From assembly GCA_964550025.1 (NCBI GenBank), contig CAZJYI010000054.1, positions 3,569 through 67,568 on the forward strand: a stretch of 64,000 nucleotides of DNA, written 5' to 3'. A program made the position numbers and the translations under genes. The number at the start of each line of letters is the position of its first letter. Position 1 is the first letter of the stretch. The notes under the pieces are model-generated. The model was not told the origin of the DNA. It worked only from the letters and a program-made list of their open reading frames with translations, and did no database searches. Source of the stretch: CAZJYI01 sp964550025. GTDB lineage: Bacteria > Verrucomicrobiota > Kiritimatiellia > UBA8416 > CAYOBW01. Shown here one piece after another: positions 14,942-24,208 of this stretch.

Positions 14942-16189
14942 TCAAGGAACGGCCGCCCTGATCCGGTAGACTCCGTTGGACGGCGGTCGCGCGTCCTGCA
15001 GCCAGGTAATACCACCCGTGCCGCGGATGCCGGCTTGCCCGGCGATATCCACCCACGCGTTCGCGGGCAGGTCCGGGCTGATCTGAAGGGTATACAGCCG
15101 CCTGCGCGAGGACGGGAANNNNNNNNNNNNNNNNNNNNNNNNNNNNNNNNNNNNNNNNNNNNNNNNNNNNNNNNNNNNNNNNNNNNNNNNNNNNNNNNNN
15201 NNNNNNNNNNNNNNNNNNCCGGCGCGCGTCCCGCCACCAAACTGGGAGGCCGTGCATCCGACAATCGTGCTGTTGTGCAGGAATGCCGCGTAGGCGCCTC
15301 CACCGTCTTCACCCGCGGTGTTCGCCGTGAGTAAGCAATTGTATAGCGCACCATAGTACGCGCCGCCCCCGTGCTCAACCGTGGCGTTCCCCCGGAGCAC
15401 ACAGTTGTGGAGGGTGCCGTAGCACGCCCCGCCGCCATTCCTGCCACTGCTGTTGCCGCTGAACAGGCAGCCAAGGAACGTGCCATCGTACGATCCGCCG
15501 CCGTAGCGGGTAGCGGCGTTGCCCGCGATTACGCAGTTGGACACCATGCCGCCGGTCTCGCACCACACCCCCCCGCCACTCTGCTCTTTGTCCCAGTCTC
15601 CGCTGTTGAGCGTCGCGCCGTTAGTGAGGGTAAAACCGGCCAGCACGCACTGCGCTCCCACGTACACACACCGCACGGCGTCGCCAATCCCCGGCTTGTA
15701 GCCGCGGATGATGGTCATGTCCGGCCCATTGACGCTCTTAACCGTTACCGCGTTCGTCAGTACAGCCCTGTTGCGCATCGCCCCGTACATCACGCGGCTG
15801 CCCGTGGCGTATAGGCCGTTGGTGACCAGCACGAGCCTGCCCGCGGCCTCCCCCGCGGACACGGCATCCTGGATAGTCGTCGCCGCCGTCGACCAGCTCG
15901 CGTACGGATGCGCCGGCGCCGCGTTCGACACATTGACGTAACACACCGACTCCACAACGGAGACAATGGCGGTCGCCGCAACGCCGGAGGGATGGTCCCC
16001 GTTCCACGCCTCGAGAACGACCTCATACGTCCCGGTGGACGCCCACGCGTAACTGACGAACGCCTCGTTCATCCGGCTGTATCCGTCCCCGAAGTCCCAC
16101 CTGCTCATCATCGGTTGCCCCTGGATTCTTGCGCTCAGCGGCAGTGCGAAACCCACGACCACATTTGAGTACGGAAGATCGACAGCCAC
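14942..16189 (-). pseudogene. C-terminal part of a beta-helix/PKD protein (out of frame with its N-terminal part, contains assembly gap)
   Basis: This frame continues the protein whose N-terminal part lies at 16209-19682. The frame is open up to about 16208 (reading ...ASGGPLCVAVDLPYSN), so the GTG at 16189 is not a real start. It encodes a PKD domain (SRWDFGDGYSRMNEAF ... VVLEAWNGDHPSG) and a fourth beta-helix module (CYVNVSNAAPAHPYASW onward, then many 'NxxGGGxYxGxLxNC' rungs). After the 100-N gap comes a C-terminal tail ending LYTLQISPDLPANAW ... YRIRAAVP, of a kind common at the ends of secreted Verrucomicrobia/Lentisphaerae proteins. The number of rungs lost in the gap, and whether the frame is kept across it, cannot be known. 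Confidence 0.75.
15119..15218. other. Assembly gap, 100 N
   Basis: Exactly one hundred N, the conventional placeholder for a gap of unknown length. It falls in the glycine-rich rungs of the beta-helix gene, where near-identical repeats would defeat short-read assembly. Translations across it should not be trusted for length or frame. Confidence 0.99.
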
Positions 16190-19100
16190 GCAGAGCGGGC
16201 CGCCTGAAGCCGTAGAGATCGCCGCTCGTTGCCCCGCCGCCGAGATCGGCGCTGTTCTTCCTTAGCGTGCAGTTGTGCAGGCTGCTCGCCGCCGTGCCGC
16301 CACCCTGGTTGGCCCGGTTACCGGCAAAAGCGCAGTTGTGCAGCGTCCCGCCGTACGCGCCCCCGCCGGACCCGTAGAACGCGATGAAGTTGCTGGTGAA
16401 TGTGCAGTCGTACAGAGTGCCCTCAAGCGTTCCTCCTCCCTGCATGCCGGCGGAGTTGGCCGACAGCGTGCACCCGTACTGCACCCCATTGTACACGCCT
16501 CCGCCGCCGTAACCGGCATAGTTGCCCGCCAGCCGGCAGTTGCGGAGTGTGCCGGCGTATGAGCCGCCGCCGTACTCGTCGGCGGAGTTGCCCGCGATCG
16601 TGCAGTTGGACAGCAGGCCGCCCCCCTCGCACCATGCGCCCCCGCCGGATTGGTCCTTGAGACTGTCACCACTCGCAACCGTCGCACCGTTGGTCAGCGT
16701 GAACCCGTCCAACATGCAATCCGCCCCCACAAACGCGCAACGCACGGCCCCGTCTCCGACCGGCCCTCTTCCGCGGATCACGGTCTGGTCCGGTCCATTC
16801 ACGCTCCTGACGGTCACAGCGTTCGTCAGTGCCACACGGCTGGTCATCACCCCGTGAAACGCCACACCGCCGGCATCGTACAGTCCATTCGTGACCCGCA
16901 CCACCCGCCCCGCGGCCGGCCCTGCCGACACGGCGTCCTGGATGTTGGTGGCCGCCGTTGCCCAGCTCGCGTACGGATGTGCCGGCGTGGTGTTGGATAC
17001 ATTGACGTAGTGCACACCCTCTACCACGGAAACAACCGTCGTGGCAGAGATACCGGCCGGACAATCGGCATTGTGCGCGGTCAAGACCACCGCGTAGGTT
17101 CCGGTCGCCCCCCAACTGTGGGTTGCGTACGCCTGGTTGGTCTCACTCGTTCCGTCTCCGAAATCCCAGTCGATCTCCGTCACCTGCCCCCGGACCCGGG
17201 CCGTCAGCGGGACGGCATACCCCGCGGCCACGTTCGTATACGGGGCCCCGATGGACACCAGAAGCGCACCCGTGCCAAATAGGTGTGGCTGGTCCGCCCC
17301 AATCGCCGGGGGAGTGAACCAGGCCTGCCCGTCAAGGTCTGTCACCGGAACATACGCGGCGTTTCCCTCGCGAACGCAGGGCGAGTCCCTCCGGATGCGT
17401 GCCGCTGAAACCAGTCGCGGATCGTCCGTGATGTTCCCGCTCCCGCCGGGAACCGGCGTCGTGCAGCAGTGATCGAACGTTCCACCGTGGTAGTTAGCGC
17501 CAACGGGCGCCGCGTTGTGGTATACGATGCAGTTGCACAGCGTACCGATGAGCGACCCGCCACCGTAGAAGCCGGCCGAGTTCCCCGTGATGGTACACGC
17601 GTAGAGCGTTCCGTTGTATGTCCCACCGCCGTAGGAAGCGGAATTCCCCGTGACCGCGCACCCATGGAGCTCACTGTCGCGACACCCGCCTCCATAATCC
17701 GCCGAATTGCCGGCAAGCGTACTGCGTTCCAGCGTGCTCCGGTACGTGCCGCCGCCTCTGGTGGCCGAGTTCGCCGCAAGCGTGCAATCATAGAGCGTGC
17801 CGTAGCTTGCACCGCCGCCACCGTAGTGGGCAGCGTTCCCCGTGACGGTGCAGTTGGAGACGATGCCACCGGGTTCGCACCACACACCCCCGCCGCTTCG
17901 CTCCCGTGCGTAGTTCCCCGCACTCCGCGTCGCACCGTTCGTGAGCGTAAAACCGGCCAATAGGCAATTCGTTCCCACGTAGGCACACCGCACGGCACCC
18001 GTGCCAACCGGTCCCTCACCTTTGATCACGGTCGCATCCGGCCCGTTCGCGCTCCTGACGGTCACGGCGTTTGTCAGCGCCACGCGGTTCGTCAGCCCCC
18101 CGTGCATGGCGCGACCGCCGGAGCTGTAGATCCCGTCCGCAACCCACACCACGCGTCCGGCGGCCGTACCCGCGGACACGGCATCCTGGATGTTCGTGGC
18201 CGCCGTTGCCCAGCTTGAGTACGGATACACCGGCACACTGTTGGAGATGTCCGCGTAGTGGACTGAGGTCACTACCGACACACCAACCGTGGCAGCCACG
18301 CCCTCCGGGTGGTCAGCATTCCACGCCGTGCACACCACGTCGTACGTGCCGGGGACCGTCCAACCGTGGGACGTACGCGTCTGGTTCGTCCAACAGTCGC
18401 CATCGCCGAAGTCCCACGTGTTGGACGCTACGGCCCCATCGATCACGGCCGTCAACGGCATCGTGAACCCCAGCGCCACCTCGGCGTACGGCGCGTGTAT
18501 TGCGACAGTCAACCGACCGGTGCTGGTCCCGTACGGTTCATCCGCACCGATCGCTGGAACAGCGCGCCACGGTTCCGCGTCCATATCCGTCCCCAATGCG
18601 TACGCGGAGAGACCGCTGCCGACGCAGGGCGAGTCGATCCCGATGCGCGCCGTCGAAACCAGTCGCGGATCATCGGGGATATTGCCCTTTCCCGCGGGAA
18701 CCGGCACGGTGCAGCAATAGTCCATCGTGCAGTTGTGGTGGTTCGGGCCAACGACCGCCGCATTGTAGTAGACAATGCAGTTGTGAAGCGTGCTCGCGCT
18801 TGCTCCGCCGCCGAAGGTCTCGGCCGAATTGTCCGTGAGCGTGCAGTTGTACAGTGTACAGCCCCCACCCACCCCGCCGCCGTAGTTGTCGGATGTGTTC
18901 CCCGTGAGAGTACAATTGTGAAGCGTGCACTCGTACGCGCCTCCGCCACCGAAGCTGTCCGCGTAGTTGCCCGTCAACGTGCAGTTGTGAAGCGTAGCGA
19001 GGGACGCTCCACCACCGTAGTAGCCGGCGGAATTCCCGGTGAAGGTGCACCCGACAAGCTTGCCCCCATATGCCCCGCCGCCATGGTATTTCGCCTCGTT

Positions 19101-19682
19101 ACCTGTGAACGTGCAGTTCGACACCACGGCCCCGGCCTCGCACCACGCACCGCCGCCGCTACGCTCCGTGCCGTGGCTCCCGCTGGTGCGGGTCGCCCCG
19201 CGTGCAAGCGTGAAGCCGGCCAAGGTGCAGTTCACCCCCACGTACGCGCAACGGACGGCCCCATCCCCCATGCGACCCTTACCCCTGATGGTGGTCACTC
19301 CTGGCCCGTTGACGCTCCTCACGGTCACCCCGTTCGTCAGAGCAACACGGTTCGACATCCTACCGTGTATCACCCGGGCGCCGCCCTGATACACACCGTT
19401 GGTCACCAGTACCACATCCCCGTTGACCGACACGTCGATGGCGGACTGGATGTCGCGCGCGGCCGTGGTCCAACTGGTATACGGCGCGATCGGGGCGGAG
19501 TTGCCGCTCCCGACATAGCGGATCGTGGCACGGGCCGGTGCGACAATCAGGAACAGCCCCGCCACACACGTGACAAGAAACGCTGGAACTCGGCATTGCA
19601 CGGCCACCTCGCAGTCATTGAAACGCGTCGTCTTCTGCCAATTGCCAATGGGGCACTTCCCCTCGGCGACATCTGCAGCCAC
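16023..19682 (-). CDS. Large secreted modular protein: right-handed beta-helix and PKD modules (N-terminal part)
   Basis: A signal sequence (VPAFLVTCVAGLFLIVAPARA) precedes a repeated module of ~400 residues. Each module has an opening segment (HYADISNSVPVYPYSSWATAA type), a glycine-rich parallel beta-helix of 'GNSAxxGGGxYxGTLxNC' rungs, a closing segment (GNIPDDPRLVSTARI ... DSPCVG) and a PKD domain (WDFGDG). Modules begin with RYVGSGNSAPI, HYADISNSVPV and HYVNVSNTTPA; a fourth lies in the downstream frame. Translation is sound only to about base 16209: the third module jumps from GDLYG straight to the segment before the next PKD and changes frame, so its closing ~80-100 residues are missing. 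The ATG at 19682 has no ribosome binding site; a GTG at 19607 or 19601, just before the signal peptide and near GAGG, is an alternative. Probably a surface adhesin or polysaccharide-binding protein. Confidence 0.82.
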   Translation of the reverse strand: MAADVAEGKCPIGNWQKTTRFNDCEVAVQCRVPAFLVTCVAGLFLIVAPARATIRYVGSGNSAPIAPYTSWTTAARDIQSAIDVSVNGDVVLVTNGVYQGGARVIHGRMSNRVALTNGVTVRSVNGPGVTTIRGKGRMGDGAVRCAYVGVNCTLAGFTLARGATRTSGSHGTERSGGGAWCEAGAVVSNCTFTGNEAKYHGGGAYGGKLVGCTFTGNSAGYYGGGASLATLHNCTLTGNYADSFGGGGAYECTLHNCTLTGNTSDNYGGGVGGGCTLYNCTLTDNSAETFGGGASASTLHNCIVYYNAAVVGPNHHNCTMDYCCTVPVPAGKGNIPDDPRLVSTARIGIDSPCVGSGLSAYALGTDMDAEPWRAVPAIGADEPYGTSTGRLTVAIHAPYAEVALGFTMPLTAVIDGAVASNTWDFGDGDCWTNQTRTSHGWTVPGTYDVVCTAWNADHPEGVAATVGVSVVTSVHYADISNSVPVYPYSSWATAATNIQDAVSAGTAAGRVVWVADGIYSSGGRAMHGGLTNRVALTNAVTVRSANGPDATVIKGEGPVGTGAVRCAYVGTNCLLAGFTLTNGATRSAGNYARERSGGGVWCEPGGIVSNCTVTGNAAHYGGGGASYGTLYDCTLAANSATRGGGTYRSTLERSTLAGNSADYGGGCRDSELHGCAVTGNSASYGGGTYNGTLYACTITGNSAGFYGGGSLIGTLCNCIVYHNAAPVGANYHGGTFDHCCTTPVPGGSGNITDDPRLVSAARIRRDSPCVREGNAAYVPVTDLDGQAWFTPPAIGADQPHLFGTGALLVSIGAPYTNVAAGYAVPLTARVRGQVTEIDWDFGDGTSETNQAYATHSWGATGTYAVVLTAHNADCPAGISATTVVSVVEGVHYVNVSNTTPAHPYASWATAATNIQDAVSAGPAAGRVVRVTNGLYDAGGVAFHGVMTSRVALTNAVTVRSVNGPDQTVIRGRGPVGDGAVRCAFVGADCMLDGFTLTNGATVASGDSLKDQSGGGAWCEGGGLLSNCTIAGNSADEYGGGSYAGTLRNCRLAGNYAGYGGGGVYNGVQYGCTLSANSAGMQGGGTLEGTLYDCTFTSNFIAFYGSGGGAYGGTLHNCAFAGNRANQGGGTAASSLHNCTLRKNSADLGGGATSGDLYGFRRPALRGCRSSVLKCGRGFRTAAERKNPGATDDEQVGLRGRIQPDERGVRQLRVGVHRDV

Positions 19683-19820
19683 CGCTCGTCTGCCCCGGTA
19701 GCATACGGAGTCCCGCCTGCACCGTCAAGCTGCTGACGGCGAGGAGCGTCCCCGCGGGCGCAGGTCAGGATCTTTGCCAAGCGCTGTACCGAGTCACGGG
19801 CCACGACTGTGCAGTCGTTC

Positions 19821-19979
19821 GTAGCGCGGAAATCTGTCTTGTCACGTCGTAGCTCGGCGAAGACGGATCCGCGCATGAGCATGGGAAAGAGAAGGTGACG
19901 AGAAGAGCGAGCCCGTGGGCCGCTTCTTCTCAGGCGTTTCTCTTGCCATGCGCAGACGCAGAACAGATTTCCGCGCTAC
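19821..19979. repeat. 17-bp perfect inverted repeat framing a non-coding stretch
   Basis: GTAGCGCGGAAATCTGT at 19821-19837 recurs exactly in inverse at 19963-19979, giving a 159-bp unit. The non-coding region 19683-20352 holds this unit and palindromic repeat A copy 2 (20111-20174), and I see no gene in it. A 17-bp perfect inverted pair suggests the ends of a small non-autonomous element. No transposase is encoded between them. Confidence 0.6.
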
Positions 19980-20110
19980 CGGTGCCGACGTCTCACCTCC
20001 GTAACACCATTCTGATACAGGCCCGGAATGGCAGCAGGCAAAGATCCTGTCCTGCACCCCGTCCCCGCCCTGACACGGAATCGTGCTGGGACAAGGCGGT
20101 TTGGGATACC

Positions 20111-20174
20111 GTTTGTAGTGCGTCCGTGGGGCGTATCCCGAACGCAGATAGCGCCTCACGGCGCCACTACGAAC
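20111..20174. repeat. Palindromic repeat A, copy 2
   Basis: The left arm GTTTGTAGTGCG at 20111-20122 is identical to that of the copy at 14479. The right arm GCGCCACTACGAAC (20161-20174) pairs with it with two differences and one bulge. The loop is shorter (about 38 bases) and its sequence differs from copy 1. Conserved arms with variable loops indicate selection or mobility acting on the hairpin ends. Confidence 0.6.
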
Positions 20175-20352
20175 CGCCATGCCCATGAGCTCCGTATCGT
20201 GCCGCCTTCCGGACCAGTGAGAACCTGTGCCCTCCCGGACATTTGGGTTGGTTCGTCTTCGAGATTCTGGTATTCCGGCCTTGCGACTACGATCTTCGCG
20301 GACAGCTTCCCGCCATGAAAGTGGCCGGAAGCGCAAAAAGGGGGATGCAGCC

Positions 20353-20523
20353 ATGAGCAGAGCCGTATTCATCTCGGGCAGACAGGTTGATCTCGTCTGC
20401 ATGACAAGAACCGATGCCGAGGCCGTCCACCGCTGGAACAGCGACATGGACATTCTGGCGGACGAGTTCAGGGATGTTCATTCGGCATGGCAGTCACACG
20501 GGCCGGCAGGAGGCGCCAAGTGA
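20353..20523 (+). pseudogene. N-terminal remnant of a GNAT (RimJ/RimL-like) acetyltransferase
   Basis: A 56-residue frame preceded by AAAGGGGG. FISGRQVDLVCMTRTDAEAVHRWNSD resembles the opening of RimJ/RimL-type acetyltransferases (strand, 'L.pl...DAe.vhrW.nd'). The acetyl-CoA site and the rest of the ~170-residue family are absent, so it cannot be an active enzyme. Its stop codon overlaps the GTG start of the lipoprotein gene (GTGA), so it may still be translated and drive that gene as a leader. Confidence 0.45.
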
Positions 20524-21161
20524 ATCGCACAGCACCAGTAGTTGCTTCATTGATCTGCCTCGCGGCAGGGCTTTTCATCACCGGATGCGCCGACGGTGAA
20601 CTAGAAGATCTGGAAGGCGAATTGCCGGAGGAGATGCGTGTTCACTATGCGGAATCCAACACATTTGGAAGACATCTCGACAGTGGACGGTACGCGTCCG
20701 CGATGAGAGTCTTCTTGCGGGCCGCCACCAAGGGGACAAGGAGCCACATGGCCCTGCGCCTCGGGCGCAGCATCTACACCAACATCGCTTCCAGTTGCGT
20801 TGGCGAATTGATGGCTGACGACCCGAGCAGGCCTTTCGCGTACGTCGCGACAGAGACGACACCCCGGGAAGCCATGGGGTTCGTCGCGTACGCGCCGGCC
20901 GGGATTCAAACCTGGAGCCTGGAGATCGTTGGGCCGAGTGGCGGGCGCACGGACGTCACAGCCAGGGCCGACAGGGAGCCCCCCTACTTCTGGAAGGCGC
21001 GTCTGTCGCCTGCCGTACCGCTGCAACTAAGAGGGTACGACGTCTGGTACGCTGGTATCGCTTCGTGGCTTGAGGCCGGCACCAACACGTTCGTCCTCAC
21101 GGTCACGGAGATTGGCGGGCGCGAGGCCGAGGCGCAGGCCACGGTGACGTACGCACCATGA
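20520..21161 (+). CDS. Predicted lipoprotein, unknown function
   Basis: A 213-residue protein starting at GTG 20520, chosen because AGGAGG at 20508-20513 is ideally placed; the longer frame from 20487 would include that site. The N-terminus VNRTAPVVASLICLAAGLF runs into the lipobox ITGC, so the mature protein should be lipidated at Cys24 and anchored to a membrane. The C-terminal half looks like a beta-sandwich (WSLEIVGPSGGRTDVTA ... NTFVLTVTEIGG). No family is recognised. It overlaps the acetyltransferase remnant by four bases and converges on the FG-GAP/cadherin-like gene. Confidence 0.7.
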   Translation: MNRTAPVVASLICLAAGLFITGCADGELEDLEGELPEEMRVHYAESNTFGRHLDSGRYASAMRVFLRAATKGTRSHMALRLGRSIYTNIASSCVGELMADDPSRPFAYVATETTPREAMGFVAYAPAGIQTWSLEIVGPSGGRTDVTARADREPPYFWKARLSPAVPLQLRGYDVWYAGIASWLEAGTNTFVLTVTEIGGREAEAQATVTYAP

Positions 21162-21203
21162 TCGACCAGTGAGACCACCATGCGGCCACGGCAGCAATAG
21201 TTC

Positions 21204-24056
21204 CTATCTGGCGACTTCCCGGAAGTAGAGAGCACTGTTGGTGGATACGGGAAACGCTATCGTTCCCGGCGCGCCGCTGGTAGGTGCTGTCAAGTCGACC
21301 CACTCTCTGAGGTCGGTCGAGTACTGCACGCGGTGGGTGAGCTCGGGGTCGCCCTCGTAGTCCAGCGCGAAACGGTTCGCGTCCAGGAGGATGAGGCGGA
21401 GGATCCGTTCGCGCAGCCCGAAGATCAGTGTTTGCACCTCGGATATGGGGTGTCCAACCAGGCCGTCCAGCTCCGGCCATTCCGTGAGAAAATCCGCCAA
21501 CGCCTTGCGAAGTGGGAAGCTCGATTGTCTGGAGGCAACGGCAAACACCTTACGCAGCCAGTCCACGTGTTCCTGGGTAACAATGGCAGAACCGTCGTCT
21601 TCGACGAGGCTGCGAAGCAGAGGCTGCCAAAGCAAGGCCAACTCCCCGAGTTGCCGGGTGAGCGAAGGGTCGTCCAGGACCATGGTGACGATCTCCAGAA
21701 GGTGACTCTCGAACGGTTCCACGAATGCGTTCCCACGCCGTGTTCGGTCCAGCCAATCGCCTCCCCAGGCGTCAAAGACGCTGAGGGCGAAATTGGTTTC
21801 GGTCAACAGCGGAGGCGCGTTGCCGCGTGCATTGCCGTCCATTTCGAGAAGGGCGCGTATCAGGCTCAACGCTTCGCTCTCGTACCGTGGGTTGAGTCGG
21901 TCGTAGTAATTCAAATCGGCCAGCAAGTGCATAACATGTTCCGCCCTCGGCGTGATGTCGATGCGCGCGCTGACCTCGTAGAAGCCGTCGGAGATGGTGT
22001 AGTCGATCAGCGTGTGGAACGGGGTCAGGTTGCCTGACTCCCGCACACGGATGATCCGGTCCGTTTCATCCGGGAATGCCGTAGAATCGTTCGTGATCAG
22101 GAGGAACTCACCAGGCCGGATTTCGGCCTTCGCCGCAATCGTGATCGGGTCACCGTCGGGGTCAAAGTCATTGACCAGCGGCTCGATCTCGTAATCGAAC
22201 ACGCCGTCGCGCATTCCGCGTGCCCCCCGGTAGTAGAGCTGAACCTGGTCCGGGACGGCCACGGGGGGCATGTTGCCTGACATGTTGACGTCGACCACCG
22301 CTGAATCGAGCCACTCGCCGTCGCTCACAGTGTAGGCAAGCTGTTCGTTCGTCGCCAATCCCGACGGCGCATAGGCAAGGTGCGTACCGCGGCCGCCTGC
22401 ATTGGTCTCGACGTGCAGGTGACTGGGATGCGACGAAACGGCGGCGATGATGTCCAGCGGCGTCGTGTCCGGATCGACATCGTTGGTCAGCACCATCAGA
22501 ATCTCCTCGGCGAAAATGTTGGAGCTGACCGTGTAGACCGCGGTGTCGTCGGTCGCGGCCGGCGGCGCGCTGATACCGTCAAATGCGATAGCGACGGCAA
22601 CCGTACCCGTCGCGACCTCGATGCCGTCCGAGACCACGTAGTCGAATCGATCCGTCGCGCTGCCCGCCTGGGCCGTGTAGCCAACGTACCGACCGTAGAT
22701 CTCGGCCATGCCTGTAGCTGGAGGACCAACCCTGACGATCTGGAGCGCATCGCCGTCCGCATCGGTGTCGTTGCGCAACACGGGTATGCCCAGCGTGGGA
22801 GTCGTGCCCGGGAGCGCCCGGTAGACTGCGTAGTCATTCGAGGTGACCGGACGATGGTTGGGCGGAGAGAGCACCGTCTGGTTGAGCAGAACATGCACTC
22901 CCGTGCCGTCCGCGGTCACAGCATCCAGGTCCCCGTCGCCGTCCATGTCCGCCAGGCGGAGCGTGTAGTACCATGCCCCGCCTCGGTCGTAGCCGGGTAT
23001 GGCCGGGCCGGCCTGGAACTCCCCAAGTGTGCCGCCCTGCGCGTGCCCCTGGTTGACCCACACCTCGTCCCAGTTGCCGTCCATTGCGTAGATATCCTGG
23101 TCTCCGTCCATGTCGAGGTCACCGGCCGCAAGCCTCCGGTTCGAATTGCTGGTCGTGCCAAAGGACGTGCCGGTCACAAACCCGACCTCGCCCGTGTTCT
23201 GACTCGTATTGAAGAACACCTGGTATGCGTTCCCGTTCGCGCGAGCCGCGAGATCAATGTCTCCGTCATCATCCAGGTCGCCGACGGCCGGGTACACGTA
23301 GGAGAAAGGGATCGTGAAGACGGGTATCAGCTGACCGAACGTGCCGGACGCACCGCCCTGGCGGTTGCCCTGATTGACGAGGACCTGGTAGACGGAGTTG
23401 CTGTCGAGAACGAGCAGGTCGAGATCCTCATCACCGTCGAAGTCCGCCAGTTCGCCATGCGCACCCCATCCGCCCGGAGTGCTCAGGCTCGTGACCTCGT
23501 GGGAGAACACCATCTTCCCGTGGTCGTTCGTCCATACCGATGGATGCAGACTGGAGCCACTGTAGGTGCCCAGCCGGACAATGTCCTCGAATCCGTCCCC
23601 ATTGATGTCCCCAACTGCCGCTCGTGATTTGAGCCAGGTGGCAGGGGTGCGGGACGGCAGCGTCTCTACAAAGGTACCGACCGCGCCGCTTTCGTTGCCG
23701 CCCTGGTTAATCCAGAACTCCTCGTAGGCCAGGCCGCCGAAGAACGCGTCCAAGTCCAAGTCGAGGTCGAGGTCCGCCAGCACGACCTCGATCCCGGCAC
23801 CGTTGTCCCCCACAAAGGGAGACTCAACGATCTCGAAGGTGCCGCGCCCGTCACTGGCGAGAATGTATGAAGGCCGCAGGTGGGCAATCACCACCACGTC
23901 CATGATCCCGTCACCATTCACATCACCCACCTCGAGGTCCGTGGCGCCTGGGACATCCACGAACCAGGCGTGAATGAACTCGTTGGCGGCCGCGTCGGCC
24001 GCATCCGCGAGTGACAATGCAAGCGTCAACGCTGCCATGAGCGCCATGCGCGACAT
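21204..24056 (-). CDS. Secreted FG-GAP propeller with cadherin-like Ig repeats
   Basis: The ATG at 24056 has AGGAGG about ten bases upstream, giving 950 residues with a signal peptide (MSRMALMAALTLALSLADA, cleavage near DAAA). Residues ~20-390 form an FG-GAP/VCBS propeller (DVNGDGIMD, DINGDGFED, DFDGDEDLD, DLDDDGDID, DLDMDGDQD, DMDGDGDLD). Residues ~400-740 hold three or four bacterial cadherin-like/Ig domains (RPVTSNDYAVYRA, PPAATDDTAVYTV, PPVAVPDQVQLYY, each with a 'VNDxDPDGD' loop). A helical region follows, then a C-terminal tail (VQYSTDLREWVDL ... ALYFREVAR) of the type seen on many secreted PVC proteins. Calcium-dependent surface adhesion is a reasonable guess; there is no catalytic motif. 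Confidence 0.84.
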   Translation of the reverse strand: MSRMALMAALTLALSLADAADAAANEFIHAWFVDVPGATDLEVGDVNGDGIMDVVVIAHLRPSYILASDGRGTFEIVESPFVGDNGAGIEVVLADLDLDLDLDAFFGGLAYEEFWINQGGNESGAVGTFVETLPSRTPATWLKSRAAVGDINGDGFEDIVRLGTYSGSSLHPSVWTNDHGKMVFSHEVTSLSTPGGWGAHGELADFDGDEDLDLLVLDSNSVYQVLVNQGNRQGGASGTFGQLIPVFTIPFSYVYPAVGDLDDDGDIDLAARANGNAYQVFFNTSQNTGEVGFVTGTSFGTTSNSNRRLAAGDLDMDGDQDIYAMDGNWDEVWVNQGHAQGGTLGEFQAGPAIPGYDRGGAWYYTLRLADMDGDGDLDAVTADGTGVHVLLNQTVLSPPNHRPVTSNDYAVYRALPGTTPTLGIPVLRNDTDADGDALQIVRVGPPATGMAEIYGRYVGYTAQAGSATDRFDYVVSDGIEVATGTVAVAIAFDGISAPPAATDDTAVYTVSSNIFAEEILMVLTNDVDPDTTPLDIIAAVSSHPSHLHVETNAGGRGTHLAYAPSGLATNEQLAYTVSDGEWLDSAVVDVNMSGNMPPVAVPDQVQLYYRGARGMRDGVFDYEIEPLVNDFDPDGDPITIAAKAEIRPGEFLLITNDSTAFPDETDRIIRVRESGNLTPFHTLIDYTISDGFYEVSARIDITPRAEHVMHLLADLNYYDRLNPRYESEALSLIRALLEMDGNARGNAPPLLTETNFALSVFDAWGGDWLDRTRRGNAFVEPFESHLLEIVTMVLDDPSLTRQLGELALLWQPLLRSLVEDDGSAIVTQEHVDWLRKVFAVASRQSSFPLRKALADFLTEWPELDGLVGHPISEVQTLIFGLRERILRLILLDANRFALDYEGDPELTHRVQYSTDLREWVDLTAPTSGAPGTIAFPVSTNSALYFREVAR

Positions 24057-24208
24057 CGGCGTCGTCCTCCTTCCCGACACGGACTCGGAACACGTGTGTT
24101 GATCGGCAGCAAACCTGAGACAACGGCATCTAAGCAAGGCGGAGCCGGTTCGTCAATGCCGGCGATCACGTTGCCAAGCTCGAATGCAAGCAAGCCTCGC
24201 CGTCTCAC

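Noticed and set aside
18309..19736. Plus-strand open frame of 475 codons opposite the beta-helix gene
   Set aside because: The repetitive translation simply mirrors the glycine-rich rungs on the other strand; no independent start signal or domain.
19547..19882. Minus-strand frame overlapping the start of the beta-helix gene
   Set aside because: It mostly covers non-coding sequence including one arm of the 17-bp inverted repeat and lacks any protein signature.
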